A stretch of DNA of 49,123 bases from Bacteroidales bacterium (GCA_013314715.1 JABUFC010000024.1:1-49123), one strand, 5' to 3'; positions 27,590 to 37,015 are shown, counted from the stretch's first letter. Translations and numbers: made by a program. The notes: generated by a model from the letters alone, not told the origin.

Positions 27590-28840
27590 ATGAATATTCA
27601 AATTGTTGCCTTATTAATATTTGTAATTACCTACACGGGTATTATTTTTACCCGCTTGCCTTGGCTTAATATCGATCGACCGTCGGCAGCTTTTTTTGGA
27701 GCTGTGGCTATGATGTTATTTGGGGTTATGACTTTTGAAGAGGCTATTTATGCTATCGATTTCAACACGCTCTCGTTGCTTTTAGGAATGATGATTATTA
27801 TTGCATCGTTACAAGCCGATGGCTTATTCAATTATCTTACCGAAAAATCGATTGTACTAGCAAAAAATCAACGACGATTATTAACTTATGTCGTTTTTAT
27901 TACGGGTATTGCTTCTGCCTTTTTGGTAAACGATGCTGTAGTACTTATGTTTACGCCTATTTTGATTTTTATTTGCAGAGCCTCGAATCTTAACCCTATA
28001 CCATATTTAATTGCTGAAATAATGTCGTCGAATATTGGGTCTGCAATGACTATAACCGGTAATCCACAAAATATGCTTATTGGCTTAAATAGCAATTTAT
28101 CGTATGGTACTTTTATGCTTTATTTGTTGCCTATTTCGTTTATCGGTATGTTAATGGTTATTGTTTTTATTCGATGGTATTACCGATCGGAATTTTTGAC
28201 CCTAAAATTGATTCACCCTCCTGACGAAAATTTAAATTATCGATTTGATTCTTTGCGAATATCTGTTCCTATTTTTTTAGGTGTTATTGTTGCTTTCTTT
28301 TTAGGTAAATTGTTGCATTTGTCTATATCGATGATCGCATTGGCAGGTGCGTCTATTGTAATGATTTTTGGTCATATTAAACCTCGTCGTATTATTGATA
28401 AGGTCGATTGGGTATTGATTTTGTTTTTTGCTTCTTTGTTTGTGGTAGTGAAAGGAGTTGAAAAAGTGGGCTTGTTAGATTATTTTGTACAATATGCTCA
28501 GGTTCAAAATTCGTTTAATGGTGTATGGTCGATACATGTTATGAGCTTGATTGGTTCGCAAATAGTAAGCAATGTGCCTTTTACTATTTTGATGTTACCC
28601 TTTTTAAAAATTGCCAGTACCGATGTGTTGTGGTTGGCTTTGGCATCGGCATCAACATTGGCGGGTAATGCAACAATTATTGGAGCAATAGCAAATCTTA
28701 TTGTCATTGAATCGGCACGAAAATACGGTATTCGTATAAAATTCTGGGAATTTTTGAAGCCAGCATTACCGCTTACTTTAATAACTTTAATTTGGTCCAT
28801 GATTGTATTATATTTTGAAATATGGGTAGGTTGGCTATAA
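27590..28840 (+). CDS. ArsB/NhaD-type anion permease
   Basis: This 416-residue integral membrane protein has about 11 hydrophobic segments. It belongs to the ion transporter superfamily holding ArsB, CitM and SLC13-like carriers: DRPSAAFFGAVAMMLFGVMT near the N-terminus, FLVNDAVVLMFTPI in the first half and SNVPFTILMLP with ASASTLAGNATIIGAIANLI in the second half, which are the two inverted helical hairpin regions. The substrate (arsenite, citrate, sodium/proton or another anion) cannot be fixed. No arsR, arsC or arsA is nearby. Its last 6 bp overlap the end of the convergent propeller/transglutaminase gene. Confidence 0.85.
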   Translation: MNIQIVALLIFVITYTGIIFTRLPWLNIDRPSAAFFGAVAMMLFGVMTFEEAIYAIDFNTLSLLLGMMIIIASLQADGLFNYLTEKSIVLAKNQRRLLTYVVFITGIASAFLVNDAVVLMFTPILIFICRASNLNPIPYLIAEIMSSNIGSAMTITGNPQNMLIGLNSNLSYGTFMLYLLPISFIGMLMVIVFIRWYYRSEFLTLKLIHPPDENLNYRFDSLRISVPIFLGVIVAFFLGKLLHLSISMIALAGASIVMIFGHIKPRRIIDKVDWVLILFFASLFVVVKGVEKVGLLDYFVQYAQVQNSFNGVWSIHVMSLIGSQIVSNVPFTILMLPFLKIASTDVLWLALASASTLAGNATIIGAIANLIVIESARKYGIRIKFWEFLKPALPLTLITLIWSMIVLYFEIWVGWL

Positions 28841-30457
28841 TTCTTTTTTTATTATTGCGAAAACAGAAGCTTTTTTAAGTAAATCGAAAGGATGAATGTT
28901 TGGATGACTTGGTATATTAAGTAAATGAGGGAAGGCTTTGCCGTTATATAATTTAATATGTGTCCAATCAATACCTAAAAACTGACCTTCGCAAAAGCGA
29001 TGTTGATATTCTTTGTTATCGGAACTAGATTCTATTGGTAAACTTACTGCATTTTTGTTATCAAAAACTTCGATCCATGCATGATTATAGTAAATACTCA
29101 TTATACTGTTAGTAGCATTGTAAAATCGTGGAACTTTATAGCCACCTACCGATTGGCAAGCTATGTGATTGAGTGTGTAAAAAATGAGCATAAGTGCTGT
29201 GTAATCGCCGCAAGTACCATAGCCGTCTTTTAAAACTTCTTCAAAATTGCGTGCATCAATATTTTTTTTATATTCTAATTTAGAGTATAATATATTTCTG
29301 AGTTTTTTGGCTTTTTCTATGTTATCAAGCTCATCATGAATAATGAATTGATTAAAATATGGGTTGTTAAGGTCTAATTCATTTTCTTCTTCGGGGGTTA
29401 ATTGGTTTGTAGTATCTAAACTAATATTATTGTTTTTGGGATTTATTTTTATGCTTGTAAGTTGAAGTGTAGCTCTGAAACCAATAGACTTTACAAATGG
29501 ATGATGGATGGTGTATTGGGCATATTTTTTTTGGTTTATTTCAATAATTTCGAAAGGGAGTCCTAAATGAACAATTTTTAGGACTTTTTGGTGTAGGGTA
29601 TCAGGAGGGATTGCCAGTTGTATGGTCATTGGTAGTGAATAATGCTGTAATTCATTTTCAAAAAAGTTTTCTTCGTATATAAAATCTATTTCAAAAGCAT
29701 TAGTGCTAACTATATTATAGTTCTCATGTGGGGTTGTTTGTATTTTAATAGCATGTAAAAAGGGTTTTTGTTCTTGCCAACAACGATTATCGTAGCCAAC
29801 TTCGTTAACTAAACCTCCATAAAGGATAAAATGTTGTTGATTTTTATAGATTTGACCAATGGGGTCGATAAAGGGGGTGATGGCTTCGAATTTTAAACTA
29901 CCGTCAAAGTAATAACATCTTATTGTATTTTCTTCGGAGTCGGTAATATAAAGTTCGTCGTTTATTATATATAATGATGTATTTCCAATGCCCTTGTAAT
30001 TAAAAGAATTTAGTAAGGTTAATGTAGTTTGTTCAATTTGATATTGTATAATTTTTGCCGATTCGCGTTCTGTTACCCATAAATGATCGTTTTCGACAAA
30101 CAAATGATTGATGTTAATATTAAGCTTTGTTTGATGGATAAGCCTTAATGTATTTTTTTCAAACCATAGTATATTTAGAGTTTTGGCATCGAAGGTTAGT
30201 ATAAAATCTTGATAAAATGTGATTCCAATTTTATTTTTCCAAATATCGGTATTATGAGTATTGATTTGAGTTAAATTTTCGTATTCTAAAGAATAGGTAT
30301 ATAAACAGCCATCGATATTATTTAAAAAATATATATCATTGAAATGTTGTGCAATAAATAAGTATCTTTTTTTTTCGTGAGGTGGAATGCTAATGCTGCC
30401 ATCAAAATGTTCAATAACAGTATCGTATTTATTAAGTGGGATATAATGTGTTTTCAT
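28835..30457 (-). CDS. Beta-propeller-like protein with C-terminal transglutaminase-like domain
   Basis: This is a 540-residue protein. Residues about 1-240 are repeated beta-rich stretches of the NHL/propeller kind (LFVENDHLWVTERESAKIIQ, LYIINDELYITDSEENTIRC). A linker with beta-sheet character (250-370) leads to a transglutaminase-like domain (about 375-515) with DGYGTCGDYTALM (Cys near 413), YNHAWIEVF (His near 458) and a likely Asp around 475. There is no signal peptide or membrane segment, so a cytosolic place is inferred. Transglutaminase-like proteins may be peptidases or amidases rather than cross-linkers. I do not recognise a named family for this combination. Confidence 0.7.
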   Translation of the reverse strand: MKTHYIPLNKYDTVIEHFDGSISIPPHEKKRYLFIAQHFNDIYFLNNIDGCLYTYSLEYENLTQINTHNTDIWKNKIGITFYQDFILTFDAKTLNILWFEKNTLRLIHQTKLNININHLFVENDHLWVTERESAKIIQYQIEQTTLTLLNSFNYKGIGNTSLYIINDELYITDSEENTIRCYYFDGSLKFEAITPFIDPIGQIYKNQQHFILYGGLVNEVGYDNRCWQEQKPFLHAIKIQTTPHENYNIVSTNAFEIDFIYEENFFENELQHYSLPMTIQLAIPPDTLHQKVLKIVHLGLPFEIIEINQKKYAQYTIHHPFVKSIGFRATLQLTSIKINPKNNNISLDTTNQLTPEEENELDLNNPYFNQFIIHDELDNIEKAKKLRNILYSKLEYKKNIDARNFEEVLKDGYGTCGDYTALMLIFYTLNHIACQSVGGYKVPRFYNATNSIMSIYYNHAWIEVFDNKNAVSLPIESSSDNKEYQHRFCEGQFLGIDWTHIKLYNGKAFPHLLNIPSHPNIHPFDLLKKASVFAIIKKEL

Positions 30458-30488
30458 AGTTTAAAAGGGTATTAAAATATATAAGATA

Positions 30489-31688
30489 TTATTCAATAAT
30501 GATACTATTATTAGTTGTAGGTGTCCATATAGTTAAACTACTTCCTGTTGTTAAATCGTTTGATTTTAAGTTATTCCATTTTTTAATATCTTCGGGCGAG
30601 CATCTGAAGTCAATAGCTAATTTAGTAAGATAATCGCCTTTTTTTACTGTATAAGAAATAGCTTTTTTCGTATTATTAGAGTTTAGTTGATTGGGGTCTG
30701 GAAAATCATTGTTGTAAATTTCATTTTTATGTTCGATAAAAGCTGATATTTTATCACTAGGTAAAACTAAAGGAACATTTGTGGGCATTTTAGGAATATA
30801 GTCTTGTTTATAAACAGGATTTAAAAAGCGTATGGTTTCGATGTTAATATTGAGTATTTGCGATAGTTTTTGGAAGTATATAGGCTTGTTTACTAATACC
30901 GTATCAATTTGATGGTAATATACCATATTTTCGCTTGGTTGCAATTGATATTCTTTAGCGTAATTCATTAAATAGACCATTGCAATAAATGCAGGTACGT
31001 AATTTTGTGTTTCTTGCGACAAATAAGGTCTTATTTCCCAAAATGTGTTTTTACCACTGCGAATCATTGCATTTTTTACGACGCTAGGACCACCATTGTA
31101 GGCGGCTATGGCTAATTGCCAGTCGTTAAACATATTGTAAAGGTATTCTAAATAGCTACATGCTGCTTCGGTCGATTTAATAGGGTCTTGACGTTCGTCA
31201 ATAAAAGAATTTATTTTTAGGTTTAGTAATTGTGCTGTAGGAAGTAAAAATTGCCATAAACCAACCGCTCCTGATTTACTTCGAGCAAAAGGGTTTAAGC
31301 CCGATTCAACTACCGATAAATATTTTAATTCCATTGGTAAATGGTATTTGTCGAGGTATGTTTCGAAAATGGGAAAATAATATCCAGCATAAGATAATGA
31401 ACGATTTATAACATCTTTGCGTTGAGTTAAAAGATAATGAATATATTTTTTTACATGATCGTTAAAATCGAGACTAATGGGAGTTTGAAAGTTGAGTTCG
31501 CTTAAACGCATTTCTATGGTTAAATCGTCTAAAACGGGCATCTTTGTGATATTTTTATCGGTATAATTTTCGGAGGTAAAAGGCGAAGCCGGTATTTCGG
31601 TCAAAAAATCAATTTTATTGTTAGGTTGAGCTATCAATAGGTTAACCGATTGTAATATAATTAAAACAAGAATAAATACTTTTTGCAT
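30489..31688 (-). CDS. Lytic transglycosylase with LysM domain (MltD-like)
   Basis: This 399-residue periplasmic enzyme cleaves the glycan strand of peptidoglycan. A signal peptide covers about residues 1-20 (ends LLIAQ). The SLT domain has the catalytic Glu in LSVVESGLNPFARSKSG (Glu128), then GLWQFLLPTAQ and AIAAYNGGPSVV. A single LysM domain is at about 350-394 (YTVKKGDYLTKLAIDF, IKKWNNL). The ATG at 31688 is preferred over the one at 31760 because it directly begins the signal peptide; the longer form would put 24 unhelpful residues before it. Confidence 0.92.
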   Translation of the reverse strand: MQKVFILVLIILQSVNLLIAQPNNKIDFLTEIPASPFTSENYTDKNITKMPVLDDLTIEMRLSELNFQTPISLDFNDHVKKYIHYLLTQRKDVINRSLSYAGYYFPIFETYLDKYHLPMELKYLSVVESGLNPFARSKSGAVGLWQFLLPTAQLLNLKINSFIDERQDPIKSTEAACSYLEYLYNMFNDWQLAIAAYNGGPSVVKNAMIRSGKNTFWEIRPYLSQETQNYVPAFIAMVYLMNYAKEYQLQPSENMVYYHQIDTVLVNKPIYFQKLSQILNINIETIRFLNPVYKQDYIPKMPTNVPLVLPSDKISAFIEHKNEIYNNDFPDPNQLNSNNTKKAISYTVKKGDYLTKLAIDFRCSPEDIKKWNNLKSNDLTTGSSLTIWTPTTNNSIIIE

Positions 31689-31776
31689 AGCAAGATATTT
31701 GATTAAAAGTAAGGGCTTTTTAAAAACAAAATAAGTAGATGAAAATAATTTAATTAACAATATAAAATGTTGATTA

Positions 31777-32214
31777 TCAAATATGTGTTAATATTTTGTG
31801 TTGAATATCTTGCCATATTTTTGGGTGGTCGAAAGCTAAAGGTGGTAAGTTATCAATAGAAAACCATTGAGCTTGTAAGGCATCGTCGCCCGATTGAGTG
31901 GGGATGGTTTTGTTTAATAATGCATAATATACAATGCCTATTGTTCTTCCTCGTGGGTCGCGGTTGGGATCGTCGTATATACCAAAAAAAATGAGTTCGT
32001 TTATTTTTATTCCGGTTTCTTCGTATAATTCTCTACGGGCGGTATCGATTAAAAATTCGTTCATGTCCATAAAACCACCTGGGAATGCCCACATGCCTTT
32101 GTAAGGATTATTTTTACGTTTAATAAGTAAAACGTTGGTCTCTAATTTTTGGTGGGCTATTAAAACAATATCGGTGGCTACTGCTGGGCGGGGATATTCG
32201 TAGCAATAAGGCAT
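31777..32214 (-). CDS. NUDIX hydrolase
   Basis: This 145-residue protein carries a complete Nudix box from about residue 46: GGFMDMNEFLIDTARRELYE followed by ETGIKI. The upstream VLLIKRKNNPYKGMWAFP is the usual first strand of the group acting on ADP-ribose, NADH or oxidised nucleotides. The exact substrate cannot be told. It is the last gene of the run uvrD-DUF4290-murA-tlpA-nudix, 3 bp after tlpA. Confidence 0.9.
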   Translation of the reverse strand: MPYCYEYPRPAVATDIVLIAHQKLETNVLLIKRKNNPYKGMWAFPGGFMDMNEFLIDTARRELYEETGIKINELIFFGIYDDPNRDPRGRTIGIVYYALLNKTIPTQSGDDALQAQWFSIDNLPPLAFDHPKIWQDIQHKILTHI

Positions 32215-32217
32215 AAG

Positions 32218-32784
32218 TTATTTAAGCTGTTTTTCGAGTTCTTGTTCTAGAGTTGAGCCTCTTAAATTTTTGGCCACTATTATACCGTTTCCATCGATGA
32301 GCCAGTTGGTAGGTATGCCCATCACTCCGTATAAGCGGGCGGCTTCGCTATTCCAGTACATGAGATCGCTAACATGATTTTCCCATATAAGGCTATCTTG
32401 TTGAATAGCTCTTTTCCAACTTTCGGCGCTTTTGTCGAGCGAAACGCTATAAACGGTAAAGCCTTTGCCGTTTTTAAATTTTTTATCTTTGTATTTTTTG
32501 TATGCGGCTACTACATTTGGGTTTTCGCGTCGGCATGGACCGCACCACGATGCCCAAAAATCTATGAGTACCATTTTCCCTTTTAGGGAACTTAGAGCTA
32601 TTTCTTTACCATCGGGATTTTTTAATTTTAATTCGGGAGCCTTATTCCCAATTTCTGTACCTACCGTAATTTTGTCTTTATTTGATTGAAGCGATTCATA
32701 TTTTTTTGGTACTGATAATTGATGAGGTACCATAAAGCTAATGCTAATAATAGCTGCTAATAAAAGGTATGAAATTTTAATCAT
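32218..32784 (-). CDS. TlpA-like thioredoxin-fold protein
   Basis: This 188-residue exported protein has a hydrophobic N-terminus (residues 4-20) and a TlpA/ResA-type domain with DFWASWCGPCRRENPNV (active-site CGPC at 81-84) and GIPTNWLIDGNGIIV (cis-Pro loop). It has no lipobox cysteine, so it is either soluble in the periplasm or held by an uncleaved signal anchor. It probably reduces disulphides on envelope proteins. It sits 1 bp from the end of murA. Confidence 0.9.
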   Translation of the reverse strand: MIKISYLLLAAIISISFMVPHQLSVPKKYESLQSNKDKITVGTEIGNKAPELKLKNPDGKEIALSSLKGKMVLIDFWASWCGPCRRENPNVVAAYKKYKDKKFKNGKGFTVYSVSLDKSAESWKRAIQQDSLIWENHVSDLMYWNSEAARLYGVMGIPTNWLIDGNGIIVAKNLRGSTLEQELEKQLK

Positions 32785-32785
32785 A

Positions 32786-34093
32786 TTATAAACGTTTTAT
32801 ATTTGCTCCTAAGTTATTTAATCTTTTATCAATTTCTAGATAACCTCTGTCTATTTGCTCGATATTATGAATTTTACTTGTTCCATTTGCCGAAAGGGCA
32901 GCGATGAGGAGGGCAACACCGGCACGAATATCGGGCGAGCTCATTTCGATGGCATGAAGTGGAACACGGCGGTTATGACCTATAACAATAGCTCGGTGAG
33001 GGTCGCAAAGAATAATTTGAGCTCCCATTTCTATTAAACGATCAACGAAGAAGAGGCGACTTTCGAACATTTTTTGATGTATTAGAACGCTTCCTTTGGC
33101 TTGAATGGCAACTACTAAAAAAATGCTCAATAAGTCGGGACTTAAGCCAGGCCATATAGCGTCGGCTATAGTAAGAATGGAACCATCGAGGTAGGTTTCA
33201 ATTTCGTAATGTTTGAGTGGGGGAATATGAATATCGTCTATACCAGAGCGTTCGACAGGGATGCCTAATTTTTTGAACGATTGTGGAATGATACCAAGGT
33301 GTTCGAAACCAACATTTTTAATAGTGATATCGCTTTGTGTTAGAGCAGCTAAGCCTATAAAACTACCTACTTCTATCATATCGGGTAGTATGGTATGTTG
33401 TGTGCCTTTGAGCGATGTAACTCCTTCGATGGTGAGCAAGTTGGAGCCAACTCCATTTATCTTAGCTCCCATTTTGTTTAGCATTCGGCACAGTTGTTGG
33501 ACGTAGGGTTCGCAAGCTGCATTGAAAATGGTAGTAGTACCTTCTGCTAAAACGGATGCCATAATTATGTTGGCAGTTCCGGTAACAGAGGCTTCGTCGA
33601 GGAGCATGTATTGACCTTTGAGTTTCGATGCTTTTACAGAGAATAAGCTTCGGTCGTGATTGAATTTTGATTTTGCTCCTAATTTTTCAAAACCAAAAAA
33701 ATGGGTATCGAGGTGGCGGCGTCCTATTTTATCGCCGCCAGGTTTGGGTATTATGGCTGTCCCAAAGCGAGCTAGTAAAGGACCGACTACCATAATAGAG
33801 CCTCGTAGTTTGGCTGCTTTTTGATAAAAATCGTCCGAATAAATTTGGTTTATGTTTATGTTTTCTGCTTTATACGAATATTTGCCTGTGTCAATTTTTT
33901 TTATTTCAACACCTAAAGTTTGTAGAAGTTCGTTTAATTTTAAAACATCGAGTATTTCGGGAATATTATTAATAATAACTTCTTCTTTTGTAAGTAATGT
34001 GGCGCATATAACTTGTAAGGCTTCGTTTTTAGCTCCTTGCACGCTTATTTCTCCGTATAGTGGTTTACCACCTTCAACAACAAATGAACTCAT
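32786..34093 (-). CDS. murA: UDP-N-acetylglucosamine 1-carboxyvinyltransferase
   Basis: This 435-residue EPSP-synthase-fold enzyme carries out the first committed step of peptidoglycan synthesis, adding enolpyruvate from PEP to UDP-GlcNAc. The N-terminal GGKPLYGEISVQGAKNEAL and RGSIMVVGPLLARFG fit MurA. The loop that normally holds the catalytic Cys (PGGC.IG) reads PKPGGDKIGRR, with Asp at residue 121. Such an Asp is known from fosfomycin-resistant MurA enzymes of Mycobacterium and Chlamydia and keeps activity. The gene lies within a run of adjacent genes separated by 1-3 bp. Confidence 0.95.
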   Translation of the reverse strand: MSSFVVEGGKPLYGEISVQGAKNEALQVICATLLTKEEVIINNIPEILDVLKLNELLQTLGVEIKKIDTGKYSYKAENININQIYSDDFYQKAAKLRGSIMVVGPLLARFGTAIIPKPGGDKIGRRHLDTHFFGFEKLGAKSKFNHDRSLFSVKASKLKGQYMLLDEASVTGTANIIMASVLAEGTTTIFNAACEPYVQQLCRMLNKMGAKINGVGSNLLTIEGVTSLKGTQHTILPDMIEVGSFIGLAALTQSDITIKNVGFEHLGIIPQSFKKLGIPVERSGIDDIHIPPLKHYEIETYLDGSILTIADAIWPGLSPDLLSIFLVVAIQAKGSVLIHQKMFESRLFFVDRLIEMGAQIILCDPHRAIVIGHNRRVPLHAIEMSSPDIRAGVALLIAALSANGTSKIHNIEQIDRGYLEIDKRLNNLGANIKRL

Positions 34094-34095
34094 TA

Positions 34096-34710
34096 TTATT
34101 TGCGTTTATTGTTTTTTTTGATGTTGTTGTTTTTTTTGTTTTTGTATAAAATGTCGCGTGTTTCGTTGAGTTTTACTTCGGGTAGTTGCATTTCATTGTT
34201 TTTAGACATAAGGCGAATATCGGATAATATTTGTTCGTCACTTACGGCTTCTTTATTATAGAGTAAGTATTGTTTTTTCATATGGTTGGCCAAATCAATT
34301 AACATTTGTTGTTTTTCGGGTGTGTCGGGAAGTGATGACAATTTTTGTACCAAAAGTTCTGATATATTGCCATAGTGTTTTAGTTGTGTATTTTTTGTAG
34401 GATAAGGTATTTTTTTACGTTTGAGTTTAAAATCTTCGGTTTTATATATGGGGACAGGGTAATCAATATCTAGCTCGTAATTGGATATTTGTGCTAGTTG
34501 ATTCCATAGTTTAGCTTTGTGTTCGGGGGTATCTTTAACATAAGGAGTGAAGTTGGCCATTATTTGAATAATAACAGCAGCTAAACGGTTTCGTTCTTCT
34601 TTATTGGGTATGGTTTTTACGTAGTTTACCATTTCTTGTACATGCCTTCCGTATTCGGGTAAACGGAGGGGTTCTCTTAATGTGTTGTAATACAAATTTT
34701 TGTCTATCAT
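34096..34710 (-). CDS. DUF4290 family protein
   Basis: This 204-residue protein matches the Bacteroidota-specific DUF4290 family: YYNTLREPLRLPEYGRHVQE at the N-terminus, then NRLAAVIIQIMANFTP and KLWNQLAQISNYELDIDYP. It is helical, without signal peptide or membrane segment, and ends in a basic, Asn/Lys-rich tail. The function is unknown. It lies 2 bp before murA and 1 bp after the helicase gene, which suggests a role linked to growth or cell wall, but that is only context. Confidence 0.88.
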   Translation of the reverse strand: MIDKNLYYNTLREPLRLPEYGRHVQEMVNYVKTIPNKEERNRLAAVIIQIMANFTPYVKDTPEHKAKLWNQLAQISNYELDIDYPVPIYKTEDFKLKRKKIPYPTKNTQLKHYGNISELLVQKLSSLPDTPEKQQMLIDLANHMKKQYLLYNKEAVSDEQILSDIRLMSKNNEMQLPEVKLNETRDILYKNKKNNNIKKNNKRK

Positions 34711-34711
34711 T

Positions 34712-37015
34712 TTATAGAATTGTTAATTTGGCGTATTTTAACAGTAATTGTTTTTGTCCATTTATTTCAAAATCAACAAGAGCCTTAGCGTTTATGTCGT
34801 TTCCTTCAATTTTTAAAATTTTGCCTTTTCCAAATCGTTCGTGCATAACGAGCATTCCTTCGGTAAGATTATGCATATTTACAGGCGATGACGATGTGGA
34901 ATGGTTTTTATTTTGAATGTCGTTCAAAGATACTAACTTTTTTTCATATATGGGTATTTGTATAGTTGATTTTATATTTTGTTGACTGATAAAATTTCGT
35001 TCATTATTAAAAGCATAGTTGTCTATGTTGAAATGGAATGGTATTTTAAGGTAGGTAGGGTTTATTTCGCTAATAAATGGTGAGGGACTCGAAGCTTGAG
35101 GTTTGCCCCATATGTTTCGTTGTTCGGCAAATGAGATAAAGGCTTTGGTTTTTGCACGGGTGAGGGCAACATAAAACAAACGCCGTTCTTCTTCTAAATT
35201 AAGTTCAGAGTCTTTGTGAAATTGTAATGGAAAAATATTTTTCTCAGCTCCAACTATGAAAACTACCTGATATTCGAGTCCCTTTGAAGCGTGAGCTGTC
35301 ATTAATGTAACTTTGTCTTGTTCTTTATTTTTTTCGTTTTGTTCGTCAACACTGCTTAAAAGGCTAACGTGTTCTAAAAAATCTATGATATTGGGAGTTG
35401 TTTGGGTGATTTCTTCTATATTATCTTGAAAATCTTTGATGCTATTTACTAGTTCCTGAATATTTTCTTTGCGATTTAGAGCGTCTTGGGTGTTTTCTTT
35501 GGTAAGCTCATCTACTATTCCGCTTTTATTTATGAGTAGTTCAATAAAATCAAATGCATTTAATGATTTTATATTTTCTGAGAGTTCATTTATTAAATTG
35601 GTAAAAAGTATAATTTTATGGATGATATTAGTTTTTAAATTATGGTATATTATAGCATGGTTGCTAATTATATTCCATATGCATGTTTGCTGTTCGTTGG
35701 CAATTGATTGTATTTTTTCTAAGGTGGTGGGACCTATACCACGGGCAGGAACATTTATAATACGAAGTAATGCTTCGTCGTCGTTGTGGTTTATAGCTAA
35801 TCGAATATAGGCAATGATGTCTTTTATTTCTTTGCGTTGATAAAACGATACACTACCATAGATGCGATAGGGGATATTTTGTCGTCTGAATGAATCTTCT
35901 AATACACGCGATTGAGAATTCATGCGGTACAATACTGCTATTTCGTTGTATGGAATTTTTTTGTTTTGATGTAATTGTTCGGTAATTTTAGCAACAATGT
36001 ACGCTTCTTCGGTTTCTGTCAGTGCTTTTAGAAGTTCTACTTTTTCGCCTTCTGGATTTTCGCTATAAATTACTTTGGGGATACGTTCTTTGTTGTGTTC
36101 TATTAAGCTATTTGCCGCATTTACAATATTTTGAGTAGAGCGATAGTTTTGTTCAAGTTTGTATAGTTTAAAATTGGGGTAATCGTTTTTAAAATTAAGA
36201 ATATTTTCGATGCGTGCACCTCTAAACGAATAGATACTTTGTGAATCGTCGCCTACTACGCAGAGGTTTTTGTGTTGTGCAGATAATTTTTTAATAATAA
36301 GATATTGAGCAAAATTAGTATCTTGGTATTCGTCAACTAAAATATAATCGAAAAGGTTTTGGTATTTGGTTAAAGAGTCAGGAAAATCGCGAAACAAAAT
36401 ATTGGTGTTGAGCAGCAAATCGTCGAAATCCATAGCGTTTGAGTTTTTGAGTCTTATTTGATAGTTTTCGTAAATTTTCCAAAGCATATCCATTTTTCGA
36501 TGGCTATCGGCTTCGAGTAGTTCTTTTTTGTTTTTATACGATTGGTAGGTAATCAGATTGTTTTTGGCTTTACTAATCCGTGCATGAACATCGTTTACTT
36601 TGTATTTTTCGCTATCGAGATTTAAGTCTTTGATTATATGTTTAATAAGGTTTTTACTGTCGTCGCTATCGTAAATAGTAAAGTTGGATGTATAGTTAAG
36701 TTTTTCGGCTTCGTCTTTTAGCATTTTTCGAAAAACGCTGTGAAAAGTACCCATCCATAGTTGACGTGCTTGTTTGTACGAAACCATGTGAGCAATGCGT
36801 TCTTTCATTTCGTCGGCAGCTTTGTTGGTAAAGGTTAGTGCCATTATGCGTGCAGGGTGAATGCCTTGTTGGAGCATATAAGCAATGCGATGGGTGAGTA
36901 CTCGGGTTTTGCCAGAGCCTGCACCTGCTATGATGAGTGTTGGTCCTTGATAGTTAACAACAGCTTCTTTTTGGCTTTGATTTAAAGCTTGTAAAATATC
37001 ATAATTTTTCTTCAT
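34712..37015 (-). CDS. UvrD/PcrA-type superfamily 1 DNA helicase
   Basis: This 767-residue 3'-5' helicase acts in nucleotide excision repair, mismatch repair or removal of stalled complexes. Motifs in order: Q-motif LNQSQKEAVV, Walker A AGAGSGKTRVLTHR (residues 30-43), Ia TFTNKAADEMKER, II LVDEYQDTN, III VGDDSQSIYSFRGA, IV QNYRSTQNIV, V TAHASKGLEYQVVF and VI EERRLFYVALTRAK. The C-terminal RFGKGKILKIEGND is the small Tudor-like domain of PcrA/UvrD, which binds RNA polymerase. It is the first gene of its run, with a likely promoter at 37033-37064. Confidence 0.93.
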   Translation of the reverse strand: MKKNYDILQALNQSQKEAVVNYQGPTLIIAGAGSGKTRVLTHRIAYMLQQGIHPARIMALTFTNKAADEMKERIAHMVSYKQARQLWMGTFHSVFRKMLKDEAEKLNYTSNFTIYDSDDSKNLIKHIIKDLNLDSEKYKVNDVHARISKAKNNLITYQSYKNKKELLEADSHRKMDMLWKIYENYQIRLKNSNAMDFDDLLLNTNILFRDFPDSLTKYQNLFDYILVDEYQDTNFAQYLIIKKLSAQHKNLCVVGDDSQSIYSFRGARIENILNFKNDYPNFKLYKLEQNYRSTQNIVNAANSLIEHNKERIPKVIYSENPEGEKVELLKALTETEEAYIVAKITEQLHQNKKIPYNEIAVLYRMNSQSRVLEDSFRRQNIPYRIYGSVSFYQRKEIKDIIAYIRLAINHNDDEALLRIINVPARGIGPTTLEKIQSIANEQQTCIWNIISNHAIIYHNLKTNIIHKIILFTNLINELSENIKSLNAFDFIELLINKSGIVDELTKENTQDALNRKENIQELVNSIKDFQDNIEEITQTTPNIIDFLEHVSLLSSVDEQNEKNKEQDKVTLMTAHASKGLEYQVVFIVGAEKNIFPLQFHKDSELNLEEERRLFYVALTRAKTKAFISFAEQRNIWGKPQASSPSPFISEINPTYLKIPFHFNIDNYAFNNERNFISQQNIKSTIQIPIYEKKLVSLNDIQNKNHSTSSSPVNMHNLTEGMLVMHERFGKGKILKIEGNDINAKALVDFEINGQKQLLLKYAKLTIL

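Noticed and set aside
27590-28840. Arsenite resistance determinant
   Set aside because: The permease is of the ArsB/NhaD superfamily, but no arsR, arsC or arsA is present, so the substrate is open.
31689-31760. Longer start for the LysM lytic transglycosylase
   Set aside because: It would bury the signal peptide behind 24 residues; the ATG at 31688 opens directly on a good signal peptide.
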